From NCBI RefSeq assembly GCF_003574035.1, contig NZ_QWKY01000005.1, positions 1 to 64,000 of the forward strand: a DNA stretch of 64,000 bases, written 5' to 3'. Of this stretch, positions 15,476-25,105 are shown in pieces; the stretch's first letter is position 1, and each line of letters opens with the position of its first letter. The notes beneath the pieces are model-generated. The model made no database searches. It was given only the letters and a program-made list of their open reading frames with translations, and was not told where the DNA came from. The DNA is from Meiothermus hypogaeus. GTDB taxonomy: Bacteria > Deinococcota > Deinococci > Deinococcales > Thermaceae. A program made the translations under genes and the position numbers.

Positions 15476-16021
15476 ATGCGACTGGTAACCGTGTTTGGTT
15501 CGTCCAGGGTGCAGCCCGGCACCCCGGCTTTTGTTGAGGCCCGCGCCTGGGGGCAGGCCATTGCCGAGGCCGGGTTTGGCGTGGCTACGGGCGGGTACAA
15601 CGGGGCCATGGAAGCCGTCTCGCAAGGGGCCAAGGAGGCCGGCGGGTTGGTGGTGGGTATCACCGCGCCCGTCCTGTTTCCCCAGCGCGATGGACCCAAC
15701 GCGCACGTGGATCTGGAGCTGCCGTCCTCCTCGCTACTCACCCGCATTGAGCGGCTGATTGATGTGGGTGTGGCCTGCCTGGCCCTGCCGGGCGGGGTGG
15801 GCACCCTGGCCGAAATCCTGGCGGCCTGGAACCTGAACCACATCGCCGAGATGCAGGGCAAACCCCAGAAGCCCCTGGGGGTGCATGTGGGGTGGTTGGG
15901 GGTCATCCGGGCGGGCCTCGAGGTCACCCCCGAAGCCCTGCGGATGCTCACCCCCATAGACTCGCTGCAAAGCCTGCAAGGGTTTCTTGGCCGGCTTAGC
16001 GCTCCAGCACCCGGAAGGTAA
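15476..16021 (+). CDS. LOG-family protein (lysine decarboxylase-like fold)
   Basis: About 181 residues. The Rossmann start MRLVTVFGSSRVQPG and TGGYNGAMEAVSQGAKEAGG, together with the family signature PGGVGTLAEIL (PGGxGTxxE), identify the LOG/TIGR00725-TIGR00730 group. Some members release free cytokinins from nucleotide precursors; in most bacteria the physiological substrate is a purine nucleoside 5'-monophosphate or unknown. Its last 26 bases overlap the convergent YceI gene. Confidence 0.85.
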   Translation: MRLVTVFGSSRVQPGTPAFVEARAWGQAIAEAGFGVATGGYNGAMEAVSQGAKEAGGLVVGITAPVLFPQRDGPNAHVDLELPSSSLLTRIERLIDVGVACLALPGGVGTLAEILAAWNLNHIAEMQGKPQKPLGVHVGWLGVIRAGLEVTPEALRMLTPIDSLQSLQGFLGRLSAPAPGR

Positions 16022-16583
16022 AGCTCACCTCGAGGCGGATATTTTCGTCCACACTCAGCACCACGGCCACCCGGGGCTGGGTTAGGCCAAAGTCCTTGAA
16101 GGTAAAAGCCGTACTGGCCTGTAGCACGGCCGTATCGCCCCTAAACTCGACCTCGCCCTCCCAGGTTACGCTGCGCACGGTCTGGCGTATTTTCAGGTCG
16201 CCCAGTATTTGCACCCGGGCCTTGCCACTGGTGGGCAGCGGAAAGCTCAGGCCGCGCACCTCCTTGGGGACAAATTCGGCCAGGGGGTACTGAGCGGTGT
16301 TGAGGGTGTTGCGGCGGATGAAGTTGTCGCGCCGGGCCTCGTCGCTGGTGAGGGCCGAAAGGTCTACCGTAAAGCGGGAACCCTCGAGGGCCCGCCCGTT
16401 CCGGTCGAGCCGCACCCCCCCTTGCACCTGCTTGCTCACCCCTACGGCGTCGTTGGGGAAGTTGAGGCCCACAAGTTGCTCGCGCACCCGGTAGCGGGCC
16501 TCGCTCTGAGCCGGGACGAGCTCGAGGTGGCTTTGCGCCAGGGCCGCTCCACAAAAAAGCAGGACAAACAGCAGTCTGGCCAT
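15996..16583 (-). CDS. YceI-family periplasmic protein
   Basis: A 195-residue protein with a signal peptide (MARLLFVLLFCGAALAQ). The YceI lipocalin-like barrel is recognisable: SEARYRVREQ, then VDLSALTSDEARRDNFIRRN and LEVSFTFRVLER at the end. Family members bind polyisoprenoids or amphiphiles in the periplasm. GGAGGGC precedes the ATG by a few bases. It follows the gene at 16592 by eight bases, so the two form an operon, perhaps extending to the efflux genes upstream. Confidence 0.85.
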   Translation of the reverse strand: MARLLFVLLFCGAALAQSHLELVPAQSEARYRVREQLVGLNFPNDAVGVSKQVQGGVRLDRNGRALEGSRFTVDLSALTSDEARRDNFIRRNTLNTAQYPLAEFVPKEVRGLSFPLPTSGKARVQILGDLKIRQTVRSVTWEGEVEFRGDTAVLQASTAFTFKDFGLTQPRVAVVLSVDENIRLEVSFTFRVLER

Positions 16584-16591
16584 CTGCCCTC

Positions 16592-17131
16592 CTACTTTTT
16601 GGCAAGCAGGGCAATCAGGTTTTTGAGGTTATCGGCGGTGCGGGGCTGCTCCTTGAAGGGGTTGTAGGGCTTGCCCTGGGCGATGGCCTGGAAGAGCCCG
16701 CCCCGGCCTCCGGGCGGCCCCTGGGGGTTGCCTTGCCCGGCCTGGGGGTTCTGCCCGGTGGCCTGCTCGCGGCGCTGGCGGGCCTCCTCGCGTTGCTTCA
16801 GGATGGTCTGATCCATCCACTTGAGCTGGGCCGGGGTCAGGATGTTGTCCTCGATATTTGTGAGGATTTTACTGGCGTCGGCGGGCTTCAGGTCGGCGCG
16901 GTTTTGCAGGTCGCGCAAAATGGGCAGTAGCTTCTGGGCCTGGGCCTTGGTAAAGGCCAAGCCACGCTGCTTGTCCAACTCGTCCATCAGGCCCACCGTG
17001 GCCACCAGGTCGAAGACCGGGCGGTAGGCCTCAAACCGCTGGCGCATCTCCGGGGTGAGGTTGGGTGGCCCTCCCTGGGCCAAGGACAGACCCAGAGCCA
17101 GGGTAGCCAGCAGGCTCAGCAATCTCTTCAT
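16592..17131 (-). CDS. Secreted helical protein, Spy/CpxP-like in character
   Basis: A 179-residue protein with a signal peptide (MKRLLSLLATLALGLSLAQ). The mature part is helical, LTPEMRQRFEAYRPVFDLVA...LTPAQLKWMDQTILKQREEARQRR, reminiscent of periplasmic LTxxQ-type proteins, then a Gly/Pro/Gln-rich linker (QNPQAGQGNPQGPPGGRGG). AGGAGG precedes the ATG. It lies downstream of the MacB-type genes; a role in envelope stress or efflux is plausible but not shown. Confidence 0.65.
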   Translation of the reverse strand: MKRLLSLLATLALGLSLAQGGPPNLTPEMRQRFEAYRPVFDLVATVGLMDELDKQRGLAFTKAQAQKLLPILRDLQNRADLKPADASKILTNIEDNILTPAQLKWMDQTILKQREEARQRREQATGQNPQAGQGNPQGPPGGRGGLFQAIAQGKPYNPFKEQPRTADNLKNLIALLAKK

Positions 17132-17231
17132 GTATCCTCCTCAAACGCCCATAGCTTGCAATTGCTTTGTGTAGAAGTGGTAAAGAAAGCCGGCTAAACG
17201 GCAGTCTATGGCTTCTGACCCTATTCGTACC

Positions 17232-18524
17232 CTACTCATACCGCAACGACTCCACCGGGTCGAGCCGGGCGGCCCTCGAGGCGGGGTAAAAGCCAAAGAA
17301 AACCCCCACCGCAACCGAGAATACGAAAGCCAGCACCATGCTGAAGGGGTCGAAGACCGGGGTCACCCGCAGCAGTTGCCCCACGCTGCCCGCCATGGCC
17401 AGCCCCAAAAAAATGCCCAGAATGCCGCCCCCCACCGAGAGCACCACCGACTCCACCAGGAACTGGGTCAGGATGTCGCGGGGCTTGGCCCCCAGGGCCT
17501 TACGAATGCCAATCTCGCGGGTGCGCTCGGTCACCGAGACCAGCATGATGTTCATAATGCCGATACCCCCCACCAGGAGGCTTATCCCGGCCACCCCGCC
17601 CAGAAAGAGGGTCATGGTCTGGGTGACCTGGTTGACCGAGGCCAGCGCGTCGGCCTGGTTCTGCACGCTGAAGTCGTACTCGCTGGGGTCGCTCACTTTG
17701 CGGCGCTGGGCCATGAAGTCGGTCAGTTCTTGCTGGAGGCGGGAGAGCGAGTCCTTGTCCGGGGCCTGCACGTAGATGGCGTTCACCCGGGGCTCGCCGC
17801 TGCTGCTGCGGGCGAGGCGCTGAAGGTAGGTCGAAAGAGGCACCATCACCTGATAGTTGGGGCTGGCAAAGCCCGAGTCGCCCTTGTCGGGCAGCACCCC
17901 CACCACCGTGAAGGAGATACCCGCGATGCGCAGGCGCTGGCCGATGGGGTCTTGCCCACCGAACAAGTCCTGGGCGATGCCGTAGCCAATCACCGCCACT
18001 CGCCTTCGGCTTTGCACGTCGGCCTCGCCGAAGAAGCTGCCTTCAGCAGGCTGGGCGTTGCGCACGCTGGCATAGTCGGGCCAGGTGCCAATCACGGTGG
18101 CGTTCAGGTTGTTGGCCCCCACCTTCACCTGCTGGTTGCTTTGCAGGGCGGGCGCTACCCCGGCCAGGCGACCGGCAAAGGCCGCCTTGACCGCCTCGGC
18201 ATCGGCCAGGGTGATGGTCTGGGGGCCGCCAAAGCGCACCAGACCAAAGCCCCCCCCGCGCCCCCCGGTGGCACTCCCGATGGTGAGCAGGTTGGTGCCC
18301 AGGCTTTGCAGGGTGCGGGTGATGTTGGCCGTAGAGCCCTGGCCCACCATGGTCAGGGCCACCACCGCCGCCACCCCGATAATCACCCCCAGGGTAGTCA
18401 GGATGGAGCGCAGGGGGTTTCCCAGAATGGCACGCCAGGCGATGCGAAACACCTGCCAGGGGTTCATTCCGGCCATGCGCGAGCGCACTTTTTTGGGGGC
18501 CGGGGTTACCATAGATGCGCTCAT
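17232..18524 (-). CDS. MacB-type ABC transporter permease
   Basis: A 430-residue permease with the MacB/FtsX layout: one N-terminal helix (LGNPLRSILTTLGVIIGVAAVV), a 230-residue periplasmic domain, then three helices with the FtsX signature ERTREIGIRKALGAKPRDI. Here ATPase and permease are separate proteins, unlike fused E. coli MacB. ATGA overlap with the ATPase gene shows translational coupling. With the adaptor and an outer-membrane TolC it should form a tripartite mechanotransmission exporter for peptides, antibiotics or lipids. Confidence 0.92.
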   Translation of the reverse strand: MSASMVTPAPKKVRSRMAGMNPWQVFRIAWRAILGNPLRSILTTLGVIIGVAAVVALTMVGQGSTANITRTLQSLGTNLLTIGSATGGRGGGFGLVRFGGPQTITLADAEAVKAAFAGRLAGVAPALQSNQQVKVGANNLNATVIGTWPDYASVRNAQPAEGSFFGEADVQSRRRVAVIGYGIAQDLFGGQDPIGQRLRIAGISFTVVGVLPDKGDSGFASPNYQVMVPLSTYLQRLARSSSGEPRVNAIYVQAPDKDSLSRLQQELTDFMAQRRKVSDPSEYDFSVQNQADALASVNQVTQTMTLFLGGVAGISLLVGGIGIMNIMLVSVTERTREIGIRKALGAKPRDILTQFLVESVVLSVGGGILGIFLGLAMAGSVGQLLRVTPVFDPFSMVLAFVFSVAVGVFFGFYPASRAARLDPVESLRYE

Positions 18525-19234
18525 GCCACACCTCCTACAGCCCGCTTGCGATGGAGGTTGGGGCCATCGGACTCGATCTGCCCGTCGCGGATGCGCACGA
18601 TGCGACCGGTGTACTCGGCAATATCGGCCTCGTGGGTCACCACAATCACACAGGTGCCCTCGTCGTTAAGCTCCTGAAAAAGCCGCATCACCTCGGCGGC
18701 GGTTTTGGAGTCGAGGTTGCCGGTCGGTTCGTCGGCCAGCAGGATGGAGGGGCGCATGGTCAGGGCCCGGGCCACCGCCACCCGCTGCTTCTGGCCCCCC
18801 GAAAGCTGCGAGGGCAGGTTTTTTAGCTTGTCCCCCAGCCCCACCTTTTGCAGCACCTCGAGGGCCCGTTCGCGCCGTTCTTCGGGGCTGTAGCCCGCGT
18901 AGATGAGCGGCACCTCCACGTTTTCCAGTACGTTCAGGCGCGGCAGCAGGTGAAAAGCCTGGAACACAAAGCCAATCTCCTGGTTGCGCACCTCGGCCCG
19001 CTGGTTTTCGCTCAGGGTGGTCACGTCCTGTCCGGCCAGGTAGTACTGCCCGCTGGTGGGCCGGTCGAGCAGGCCGATAATCTGCATCAGGGTGGTTTTG
19101 CCCGAGCCCGAAGGCCCCATCAGGGCCACCATCTCGCCCGAGCGAATCTCCAGCGAAACCCCCTTGAGCGCCTCGAACTCGAGCGCCCCACTCTTGTACA
19201 CCTTGCGCACCTGGTCTAGCGCTACCACCGTCAC
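18521..19234 (-). CDS. MacB/LolD-type ABC transporter ATPase
   Basis: A 237-residue nucleotide-binding subunit with all motifs intact: Walker [11 protein letters not shown]-loop [18 protein letters not shown], signature [15 protein letters not shown], Walker [14 protein letters not shown] and switch VTHE. The GTG start shares four bases with the stop of the adaptor gene (GTGA) and AGGAGG lies upstream. It energises the permease at 17232. Confidence 0.95.
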   Translation of the reverse strand: MTVVALDQVRKVYKSGALEFEALKGVSLEIRSGEMVALMGPSGSGKTTLMQIIGLLDRPTSGQYYLAGQDVTTLSENQRAEVRNQEIGFVFQAFHLLPRLNVLENVEVPLIYAGYSPEERRERALEVLQKVGLGDKLKNLPSQLSGGQKQRVAVARALTMRPSILLADEPTGNLDSKTAAEVMRLFQELNDEGTCVIVVTHEADIAEYTGRIVRIRDGQIESDGPNLHRKRAVGGVA

Positions 19235-20580
19235 CGGCCACCTCCTGGCGGGGCGCCCAGGGGCAGGCGCAGGCCGCCCTGCCCGCCCTGGTTGTTCGAG
19301 GTCGGCTGTACCCGGCTGGGCAGCACCACGGTCTGGCGGGGCTGCAAGCCTTCCAGCACCACCTGGTTGACCCCGTCGTCCGGCCCCAGCACCACCCGCA
19401 CGGTCTCCTTGTTGCCGTCGGGCATGAGCACATCTACATAGGCCCGGTTGCGCACGGTCTGCACGGCCCGCTTGGGGATGGTCAGGGCGTCCTGGATTTC
19501 CTCGATGATAATCTCGCCCTCGGCGCTCATGCCGGGCCGCAGCTTGCGCTGGGGGTTGGGGATGTTCACGGTTACGTAGAAAAAGGCGATGTTCTGCTGA
19601 ATCTGGGCCTTGGGGGCAATGGCGGTAACTTTGCCTTCGAAGGTTTCCCCACTGAAGGCGTCCAGCGTTACCTCGACCCGCTGGCCCACCCGCACCTTGG
19701 CAATCTCGCTCTCGTCAATCTGCACCGGCAGGTTCACGCTGGAATCGTCGATCAGGGTGAGCAGGGCAGTGCTGTTGCTGACTGTAGCCCCCACCCCAAT
19801 GCTGCCCACCTGGGCGTTGACTTCGGCTACCACGCCGTCGAAGGGGGCGTAGATTTTGGTGTTGGCCAGGTTTTCCTCGGCGTTTTTGACCTCGAGCCGG
19901 GCCTGCTCTACGGCAATCTGGGCGTTGCGCAGGTCCTGGGCGTTGGCGCTATTCCGCAGCGAGAGGGCCTGGCGGGCGGTGTTCAGGTTGACCTGGGCTA
20001 CCTCGAGGGCTGCCTGGGCTTTGGCGTAGGCGTCGCGGGCGCTTTGCAGGCTTTGGGCGCTGGCCCCCCCCAGCTCATATAGCTTCTGGGTGGCCTGCAG
20101 GTTGGTGCGGGCGGCCTCGAGGTCGCGCCGGGCGTTGGCATAGGCCACCTCGGCGCTGGCGATGTTTTGCCGGTTGGCGGCCTGGGTGCTGGCCTGGTCG
20201 GCCCGCAGCTTGTCCAGGTTGGCCTGGGCCTTTTGCAGGGTCAGGCGGGCGTTTTCCAGGGCGCGGGTGTAGTTGGTGGGGTCGAGCTGCACAATAAGCT
20301 GCCCCCGCTGCACCCGGTCACCCACGGTGGGCAGCCTGAGCACGGTGCCGTTGACTGCCGGTTTGACCGCAAGGGTCTGGACGGCCTCGAGGGTGCCCGG
20401 CCCCGAGACCGAGACCCGAAACACCCCCCGCTGCACGGGAGCAGTCTCCACCGCGGGGGTGTTGCTGGCGGTGGGCTTGGGCCGCAAGAACCAATAGGCT
20501 GCGCCCCCCAGCCCGGCCAAGACCAGGGCCACAACCAACCAAAGCCAGGGTACGCGGGTACGTGTACGGGAGCCAGTCAT
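19231..20580 (-). CDS. MacA/HlyD-type periplasmic adaptor protein
   Basis: About 449 residues from the ATG at 20580, which has AGGGG eight bases upstream; starts further out add a non-homologous stretch. The N-terminal anchor is PWLWLVVALVLAGLGGAAYWFL. The lipoyl half-motif GTVLRLPTVGDRVQRGQLIVQLD precedes a long alpha-hairpin (about 95-225, rich in Ala, Gln and Asn), then the second half-motif IYAPFDGVVAEVNAQVG and a beta-barrel domain ending [18 protein letters not shown]. It links the ABC permease to a TolC channel, and the two nearest TolC genes lie across the inserted cassette at 25460-27858. Confidence 0.92.
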   Translation of the reverse strand: MTGSRTRTRVPWLWLVVALVLAGLGGAAYWFLRPKPTASNTPAVETAPVQRGVFRVSVSGPGTLEAVQTLAVKPAVNGTVLRLPTVGDRVQRGQLIVQLDPTNYTRALENARLTLQKAQANLDKLRADQASTQAANRQNIASAEVAYANARRDLEAARTNLQATQKLYELGGASAQSLQSARDAYAKAQAALEVAQVNLNTARQALSLRNSANAQDLRNAQIAVEQARLEVKNAEENLANTKIYAPFDGVVAEVNAQVGSIGVGATVSNSTALLTLIDDSSVNLPVQIDESEIAKVRVGQRVEVTLDAFSGETFEGKVTAIAPKAQIQQNIAFFYVTVNIPNPQRKLRPGMSAEGEIIIEEIQDALTIPKRAVQTVRNRAYVDVLMPDGNKETVRVVLGPDDGVNQVVLEGLQPRQTVVLPSRVQPTSNNQGGQGGLRLPLGAPPGGGR

Positions 20581-20866
20581 GTTCACCCCTAGATGTTCCT
20601 CTAGCATAGCCAATGTTCGGTGTATGGAATGCGAAGGTTTGATGAAGACGAGCCCTGGCGCTTGATTGGCAGGGAATTGATGGCTAGTATTGAGAAAATA
20701 AAGCATGTTCTGTGCAACATCCAGGAATGTTTAGATGAAAGGCAACAGACATAGCTCCAGAAAGGAGGCGGTTTTGGGTGGTGATGGTTGGCTATTTTTT
20801 GGGGCAGGCGGGTTATATAAAACCCTGGTATGGGGTGTTAGACGACAGAGTGTTATTTAATCACTA
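20581..20866. other. Gap upstream of the cassette, host side
   Basis: The region between the adaptor start and the cassette boundary has no gene. It holds GGGTTATATAAAACCC, a small inverted repeat at about 20811-20826, and a GTTAGAC heptamer at 20837-20843 that also fits the integron core-site consensus GTTRRRY. An AT-rich stretch TGTTATTTAATCACTA lies just before the boundary and could contain the promoter that reads into the cassette. Confidence 0.5.
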
Positions 20867-20873
20867 GTTGGGC
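20867..20873 (+). other. Cassette 5' boundary, core site GTTGGGC
   Basis: GTTGGGC fits the integron core site GTTRRRY perfectly and is the exact reverse complement of GCCCAAC at 25106-25112, the R'' box of the attC-like site. In an integrated cassette the TTRRRY part at the 5' end comes from the cassette's own attC, so this match is what an inserted cassette should show. Confidence 0.7.
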
Positions 20874-20916
20874 GGCATATTCACCACATTGGAGTCTTGC
20901 TGAAAGAATTCGGGAA

Positions 20917-21750
20917 ATGACGGTGAATCAGAAACTCCTGATACGTTACCCTGGCGGAAAGCGCCGCTTGCTCGTTTTTTTACAGGATTTTCTTCCTAAC
21001 CTCAGTGATATTGAAGGGAGATACATAGAGCCATTTGTTGGAAGTGCGGCTGTCTTCTTCTATCTGCAACCTAAACGGGCAATCCTTTCAGATGTAAATC
21101 CAGAGTTAATTGACCTGTATCGAGCTATAAAGTATGCTCCGAGAAAAGTTTGGGCTACTTATTGTAGCTTTGGGAGTACAAAATCGGATTATCATCATAT
21201 CCGAGATGAATATGAGCCCAAGACACTTATTCAGCGAGCTGCTAGAACACTCTACCTCAATCGTACATGCTTCAAAGGAATGTGGCGGCATAATCGGGAT
21301 GGGTGTTTCAATGTCGGATACGGTGGACAGGAGCGCCGATGGGTGATTACTGAAGAAGATCTTGTATTTTGTGCTACTGTATTACGCGGAGTATCTCTGA
21401 AATGTGCAGACTTTCAGCCCATTATTGATCAAACGCAAAAAGGCGATTTCATTTTCCTTGATCCTCCTTATCGCCCTGGCCACAAAGAATGCTCAAATAG
21501 CCATTACGTTTGGCATCAATTCAGATATAATGATTACGAAAGACTAGCAGATTCCGTTCAATACGCAAAATCACGTGGTGTGAGATGGGCAATGACTATT
21601 TCGTCTCATGAAGACATATTGCGACTACTTAAAGGAAACCACGTGCTAAGAATTCCTCGTGGAACAGGCAAGATGCCTGGCATTCTTACGTCCGATTCTG
21701 GAGAAGTGCTTGTCACATCCTACCCAGTCGAAGGTGGAATGAGACTATGA
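20917..21750 (+). CDS. D12-class adenine-specific DNA methyltransferase
   Basis: A 277-residue N6-adenine methylase of the Dam/D12 class. The AdoMet-binding motif is FVGSAAVFFYLQPKRAILSD near residues 40-60; KxxLL-type RYPGGKRRLL opens the protein; the catalytic motif IV is DPPY at 182-185. The target is probably a short site such as GATC, but this cannot be read from the sequence. AT content and codon use differ strongly from the flanks. It shares four bases with the HerA gene (ATGA at 21747), so the two are translated together. Only 43 bases separate it from the cassette boundary, so its promoter probably lies outside. Confidence 0.93.
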   Translation: MTVNQKLLIRYPGGKRRLLVFLQDFLPNLSDIEGRYIEPFVGSAAVFFYLQPKRAILSDVNPELIDLYRAIKYAPRKVWATYCSFGSTKSDYHHIRDEYEPKTLIQRAARTLYLNRTCFKGMWRHNRDGCFNVGYGGQERRWVITEEDLVFCATVLRGVSLKCADFQPIIDQTQKGDFIFLDPPYRPGHKECSNSHYVWHQFRYNDYERLADSVQYAKSRGVRWAMTISSHEDILRLLKGNHVLRIPRGTGKMPGILTSDSGEVLVTSYPVEGGMRL

Positions 21751-23753
21751 AAGACTTTTTCAACAGCGCGGCTCAACAGCATCATCCTTTACGAGTTCTC
21801 AAAGACTTTCTTGACAGAGAACAGGCTAATGAGGTTGCCAAGAAATACGATGAGATGCGATTTGTGGGCTATGTCCTTGATATAAACTATAACACTGTCA
21901 CGATAATTACGTCCGACCCTTATAAAGTTGCAGTTGGCGGTATACCGCGCAATTCGTTGCTAATAATGACACCCGCAAAACAAGAGAGAATAGCCACTCC
22001 CCACTTCACGCTCCTGCGTGTTCTGGATGCGGCTCCTACGCCATTGAGTAAAGAGACACAGCAGACATATTTTGAGTTACAAAAAAAGTCAATGCCAGAA
22101 CTCGACATTTTCACACAGTCCGAACTACAGTGGGGAGCATTAAATACGGAAGTGCTCGGAATGTTCTATCCCCACCCAGAGAAACAAGATGCAGTAGAGT
22201 TTTCAGGAGACATGAACAATTTCGTCAGCGCTCACAAATATCGCGTCTATGCGCCTGACGCTGCTATTTTGGATCTGGTCATAAATTCACTTGTCTCGCA
22301 AGACAAGAGATTCAAGATAGGCACTTTGCGACTGACAGAATGTCGACTGCCTTTGCCAGACAAACCAATCCTACAAGTTCCAGTTTATGTGTCCCCAAGA
22401 GATTTTCTTGCGTCTCGAACGGCGATGTTTGGGAAAACTCGTCTTGGTAAATCCAACGTCGTGAAACTTATTGCCCAGAGTATTCTTGATGCTACTGCGC
22501 AACACAGCAACGTAGGGCAACTAATTTTTGACATTAATGGCGAATATGCAAACGATAACCCGCAGGACGGCAGCAAATCTCTGAGAAGTGCCAATCCTGA
22601 CCGTTGTGTTGTTTATGCGCTGACCCCTAAAGCCGCTACTCCGTCCAAGCCTTTGAAACTGAATTTTTACGAACAACCTGATACGGCACAGAATATCTTG
22701 GCAAGCCTAATTAATCAAGATAACCGTGCCACATCGGATTATATTCGCCGCTTTATGAGTGTTGAGCTCTTGCCCTTGGAAGAAATCAAAAAAATGAATG
22801 CAGGTAGCGAGAAAACGCGAACATATCGCAAAGTACAAGTGTTTTGGGCGATACTTCAAAAGGCTGGCTTCCAGGCGGATGAAAAACGGCTAATAGCTAT
22901 TGCGCCATCAGGACAACCCCCAAGCGGGTTTAATCCTGGTTTCAGCCAACAGCTGCGAAGTGCAGCATACTCAGCCGCTGGGATTCAGACTGTGCCACAG
23001 CCACCTCGCTCATTAGACGAGCTTATGCGTGAGATGGAGATTATGGCTAGGTTTCGACGAGACCATCCAAGCAATCCAAACTTGACTACTCAGAGTGGCA
23101 ATGCGCTTTTTGATCCAGATGATATTGCGCTACTGGAGTTTCTTGAGCCGTCTCCTGGCCGAAGCGGACCAGCCATAATTCAACCATACCGCATTTACCA
23201 TCACCCTCAAGCAAGTGATTTCGTCAAAGACATTCTAAAGCTTCTGGATGATGGCAGGACTGTCATACTCGACCTGGGTAATGCCCATCCTGTGCTTTTG
23301 GAGTACTTCTCAGATTTGTTATCCAAAGCCGTTTTCAGTCACCAAGTTGATAAGTTTAGCAACGACAAGTTGGGAGATAAATACATTCAACTATACTTTG
23401 AAGAAGCCCATAACCTCTTTCCGCGCCAGAAAGAGCCAAAGGACATTTATAGCCGCTTCGCGAAGGAAGGAGCAAAGTACCACATAGGTATCGTTTATTC
23501 AACACAGTCCCCCTCCACGATAAGTGGCGATCTTTTAGCTCAGACTGAGAATTTCTTTGTTGCTCATATGTCGTCGCAAGACGAAGTGAATGTATTGGCA
23601 AAAATGAACGTGGCTTATGAAAGCATGAAGGATGACATATTGCGTGCAAAAACACCAGGATACATTCGAATGCTCACCCGTTCACACAGATTTGTTGTGC
23701 CGATACAAGCGCTGAAATTTGAGCCCAATACCAGCCAACCTTCACTATTGTGA
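21747..23753 (+). CDS. HerA-like hexameric ATPase/translocase
   Basis: A 668-residue FtsK/HerA-type ATPase. An N-terminal beta-barrel of the HAS type includes FVGYVLDINYNTVTIITSD. Walker A is FGKTRLGKSNVVK (about 228-240), Walker B LIFDINGEYAND (about 259), a second acidic motif YFEEAHNLFPRQ (about 549), followed by STQSPSTI with the sensor residues. In archaea HerA pairs with NurA to resect DNA ends; in bacteria such pairs also occur in phage-defence loci. Here it sits between a methylase and a NurA-like nuclease. Confidence 0.93.
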   Translation: MKDFFNSAAQQHHPLRVLKDFLDREQANEVAKKYDEMRFVGYVLDINYNTVTIITSDPYKVAVGGIPRNSLLIMTPAKQERIATPHFTLLRVLDAAPTPLSKETQQTYFELQKKSMPELDIFTQSELQWGALNTEVLGMFYPHPEKQDAVEFSGDMNNFVSAHKYRVYAPDAAILDLVINSLVSQDKRFKIGTLRLTECRLPLPDKPILQVPVYVSPRDFLASRTAMFGKTRLGKSNVVKLIAQSILDATAQHSNVGQLIFDINGEYANDNPQDGSKSLRSANPDRCVVYALTPKAATPSKPLKLNFYEQPDTAQNILASLINQDNRATSDYIRRFMSVELLPLEEIKKMNAGSEKTRTYRKVQVFWAILQKAGFQADEKRLIAIAPSGQPPSGFNPGFSQQLRSAAYSAAGIQTVPQPPRSLDELMREMEIMARFRRDHPSNPNLTTQSGNALFDPDDIALLEFLEPSPGRSGPAIIQPYRIYHHPQASDFVKDILKLLDDGRTVILDLGNAHPVLLEYFSDLLSKAVFSHQVDKFSNDKLGDKYIQLYFEEAHNLFPRQKEPKDIYSRFAKEGAKYHIGIVYSTQSPSTISGDLLAQTENFFVAHMSSQDEVNVLAKMNVAYESMKDDILRAKTPGYIRMLTRSHRFVVPIQALKFEPNTSQPSLL

Positions 23754-23762
23754 GTCAATACT

Positions 23763-25103
23763 ATGCCATATCAAGCAGGAAGGAATCTACCAGGCGAGCA
23801 CGCCAGCAAACTTGGGCATTTAGAAGTGCTCAAGAGTCCTCTGGTCCAACAAATTGTTGAGAATTTTGAACAACCTGAAGCAGTAGAGACCTCGGCTAAT
23901 ATCAAATGGGAACCCTTTCCCTCTCTTGGCGAACCCCTTGATTTAGTCTTTGCTGTTGACGGTTCGTGGCAGCCTGTGACAGATGAACGTCCACCATACA
24001 AAAGTATCGCGTTTATCAAGACAGCCTTGATGAAGGTAGACCAAATTGCCTTAGGACGAATTGATAAAGATGAGCCACATCCTTTGGCGTTACGAGACTT
24101 GATGGCTGAAGCCGCCTTATATCATGCAACCGCTTTTCCGTTAAGACACGTCTATTCTAAAGGACTCAGTGTTTACGATGCAATTCGCCAGATTATTTTC
24201 GAGTCGCTTAAGGATGCATCTCTCAACGGCGAAGTGATGGAAACGTTCAAATGGCTGGCTTACGAAAAGTGGTCTAGCACACCCCGTTCCTCATTGCCCC
24301 CTTTCCAATGTCCACACAGTGAAATTGATGGTGTGGCACATGATGCAACCCTGAGTTTTGACACTGAAGAAGGAGAGTGTGCGACTTGCGGTAAGAAGAT
24401 TTTCATCACTGACATGCTCGGTTTTCATTTGGAAATGAGCGAAAATGCCGCATCAGAGAGTGTTGCTACAGCTTACATGAATATTCACGAGACTTTACTG
24501 TTGTTCACAGGTGTTCGCTATTTCTGGGAATCTAGTCGCGAGACACTTAAACGCTGTTTGTTTCTGAAAGATGGTCCTTTACAAATTCGTGCGCAATACT
24601 CAAAACTGGTTAACCCTATCAGAAACTTTTTGTCGCATGCGTATTCAGAAGGATATCCAATCAGTATAGTAGGCCAAGAAAAAACAGGAATCTTTGCTGA
24701 CCACTTGAATTTACTGTTAGGTAAAAATACGCCATCCAATCACTTTTTTATTCCTAACCATGTTTATATATGCGAGCAGATTCAAAGCCGCCCTTCTAGT
24801 GGTGCTCCCTACGGAAGAGATACAAACTATGGAGCAAAAGTCTTTACAGTGGTGAACGAACGCTGTCGCTTAGTATTGAACATACCTATTTCTGTTAGGA
24901 TGAGCGAGTTCATTTACCGCCCTGATTCGTCTAAGCTTATTAATCTCGACAGAATACTAGCCACACTTCCAGGAATGATAAGCAGCAGGCACGAAAATGC
25001 GTTGATTCCGATAGAGATGGCAAACTCAATAGCGTCTTTATCAACATATCCTTCGGCTCAAGTCTTGAAGCTCTTTGCTGAAGCTACCATCAAGCACCGA
25101 TAG
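23763..25103 (+). CDS. NurA-like nuclease with embedded zinc site
   Basis: A 446-residue protein. Two NurA-type acidic motifs are visible: FAVDGSWQPV near residue 63 and FLKDGPLQIRAQ near 267, matching the DGS...DGxL pattern of this RNase H-like exonuclease family. An insert between them holds CPHS (about 182) and CATCGKK (about 206), a likely zinc site not usual in archaeal NurA. It starts nine bases after the HerA stop and should act with that ATPase as a translocating nuclease. The TAG stop is two bases before the attC-like site, as is typical for a cassette gene. Confidence 0.8.
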   Translation: MPYQAGRNLPGEHASKLGHLEVLKSPLVQQIVENFEQPEAVETSANIKWEPFPSLGEPLDLVFAVDGSWQPVTDERPPYKSIAFIKTALMKVDQIALGRIDKDEPHPLALRDLMAEAALYHATAFPLRHVYSKGLSVYDAIRQIIFESLKDASLNGEVMETFKWLAYEKWSSTPRSSLPPFQCPHSEIDGVAHDATLSFDTEEGECATCGKKIFITDMLGFHLEMSENAASESVATAYMNIHETLLLFTGVRYFWESSRETLKRCLFLKDGPLQIRAQYSKLVNPIRNFLSHAYSEGYPISIVGQEKTGIFADHLNLLLGKNTPSNHFFIPNHVYICEQIQSRPSSGAPYGRDTNYGAKVFTVVNERCRLVLNIPISVRMSEFIYRPDSSKLINLDRILATLPGMISSRHENALIPIEMANSIASLSTYPSAQVLKLFAEATIKHR

Positions 25104-25105
25104 CC

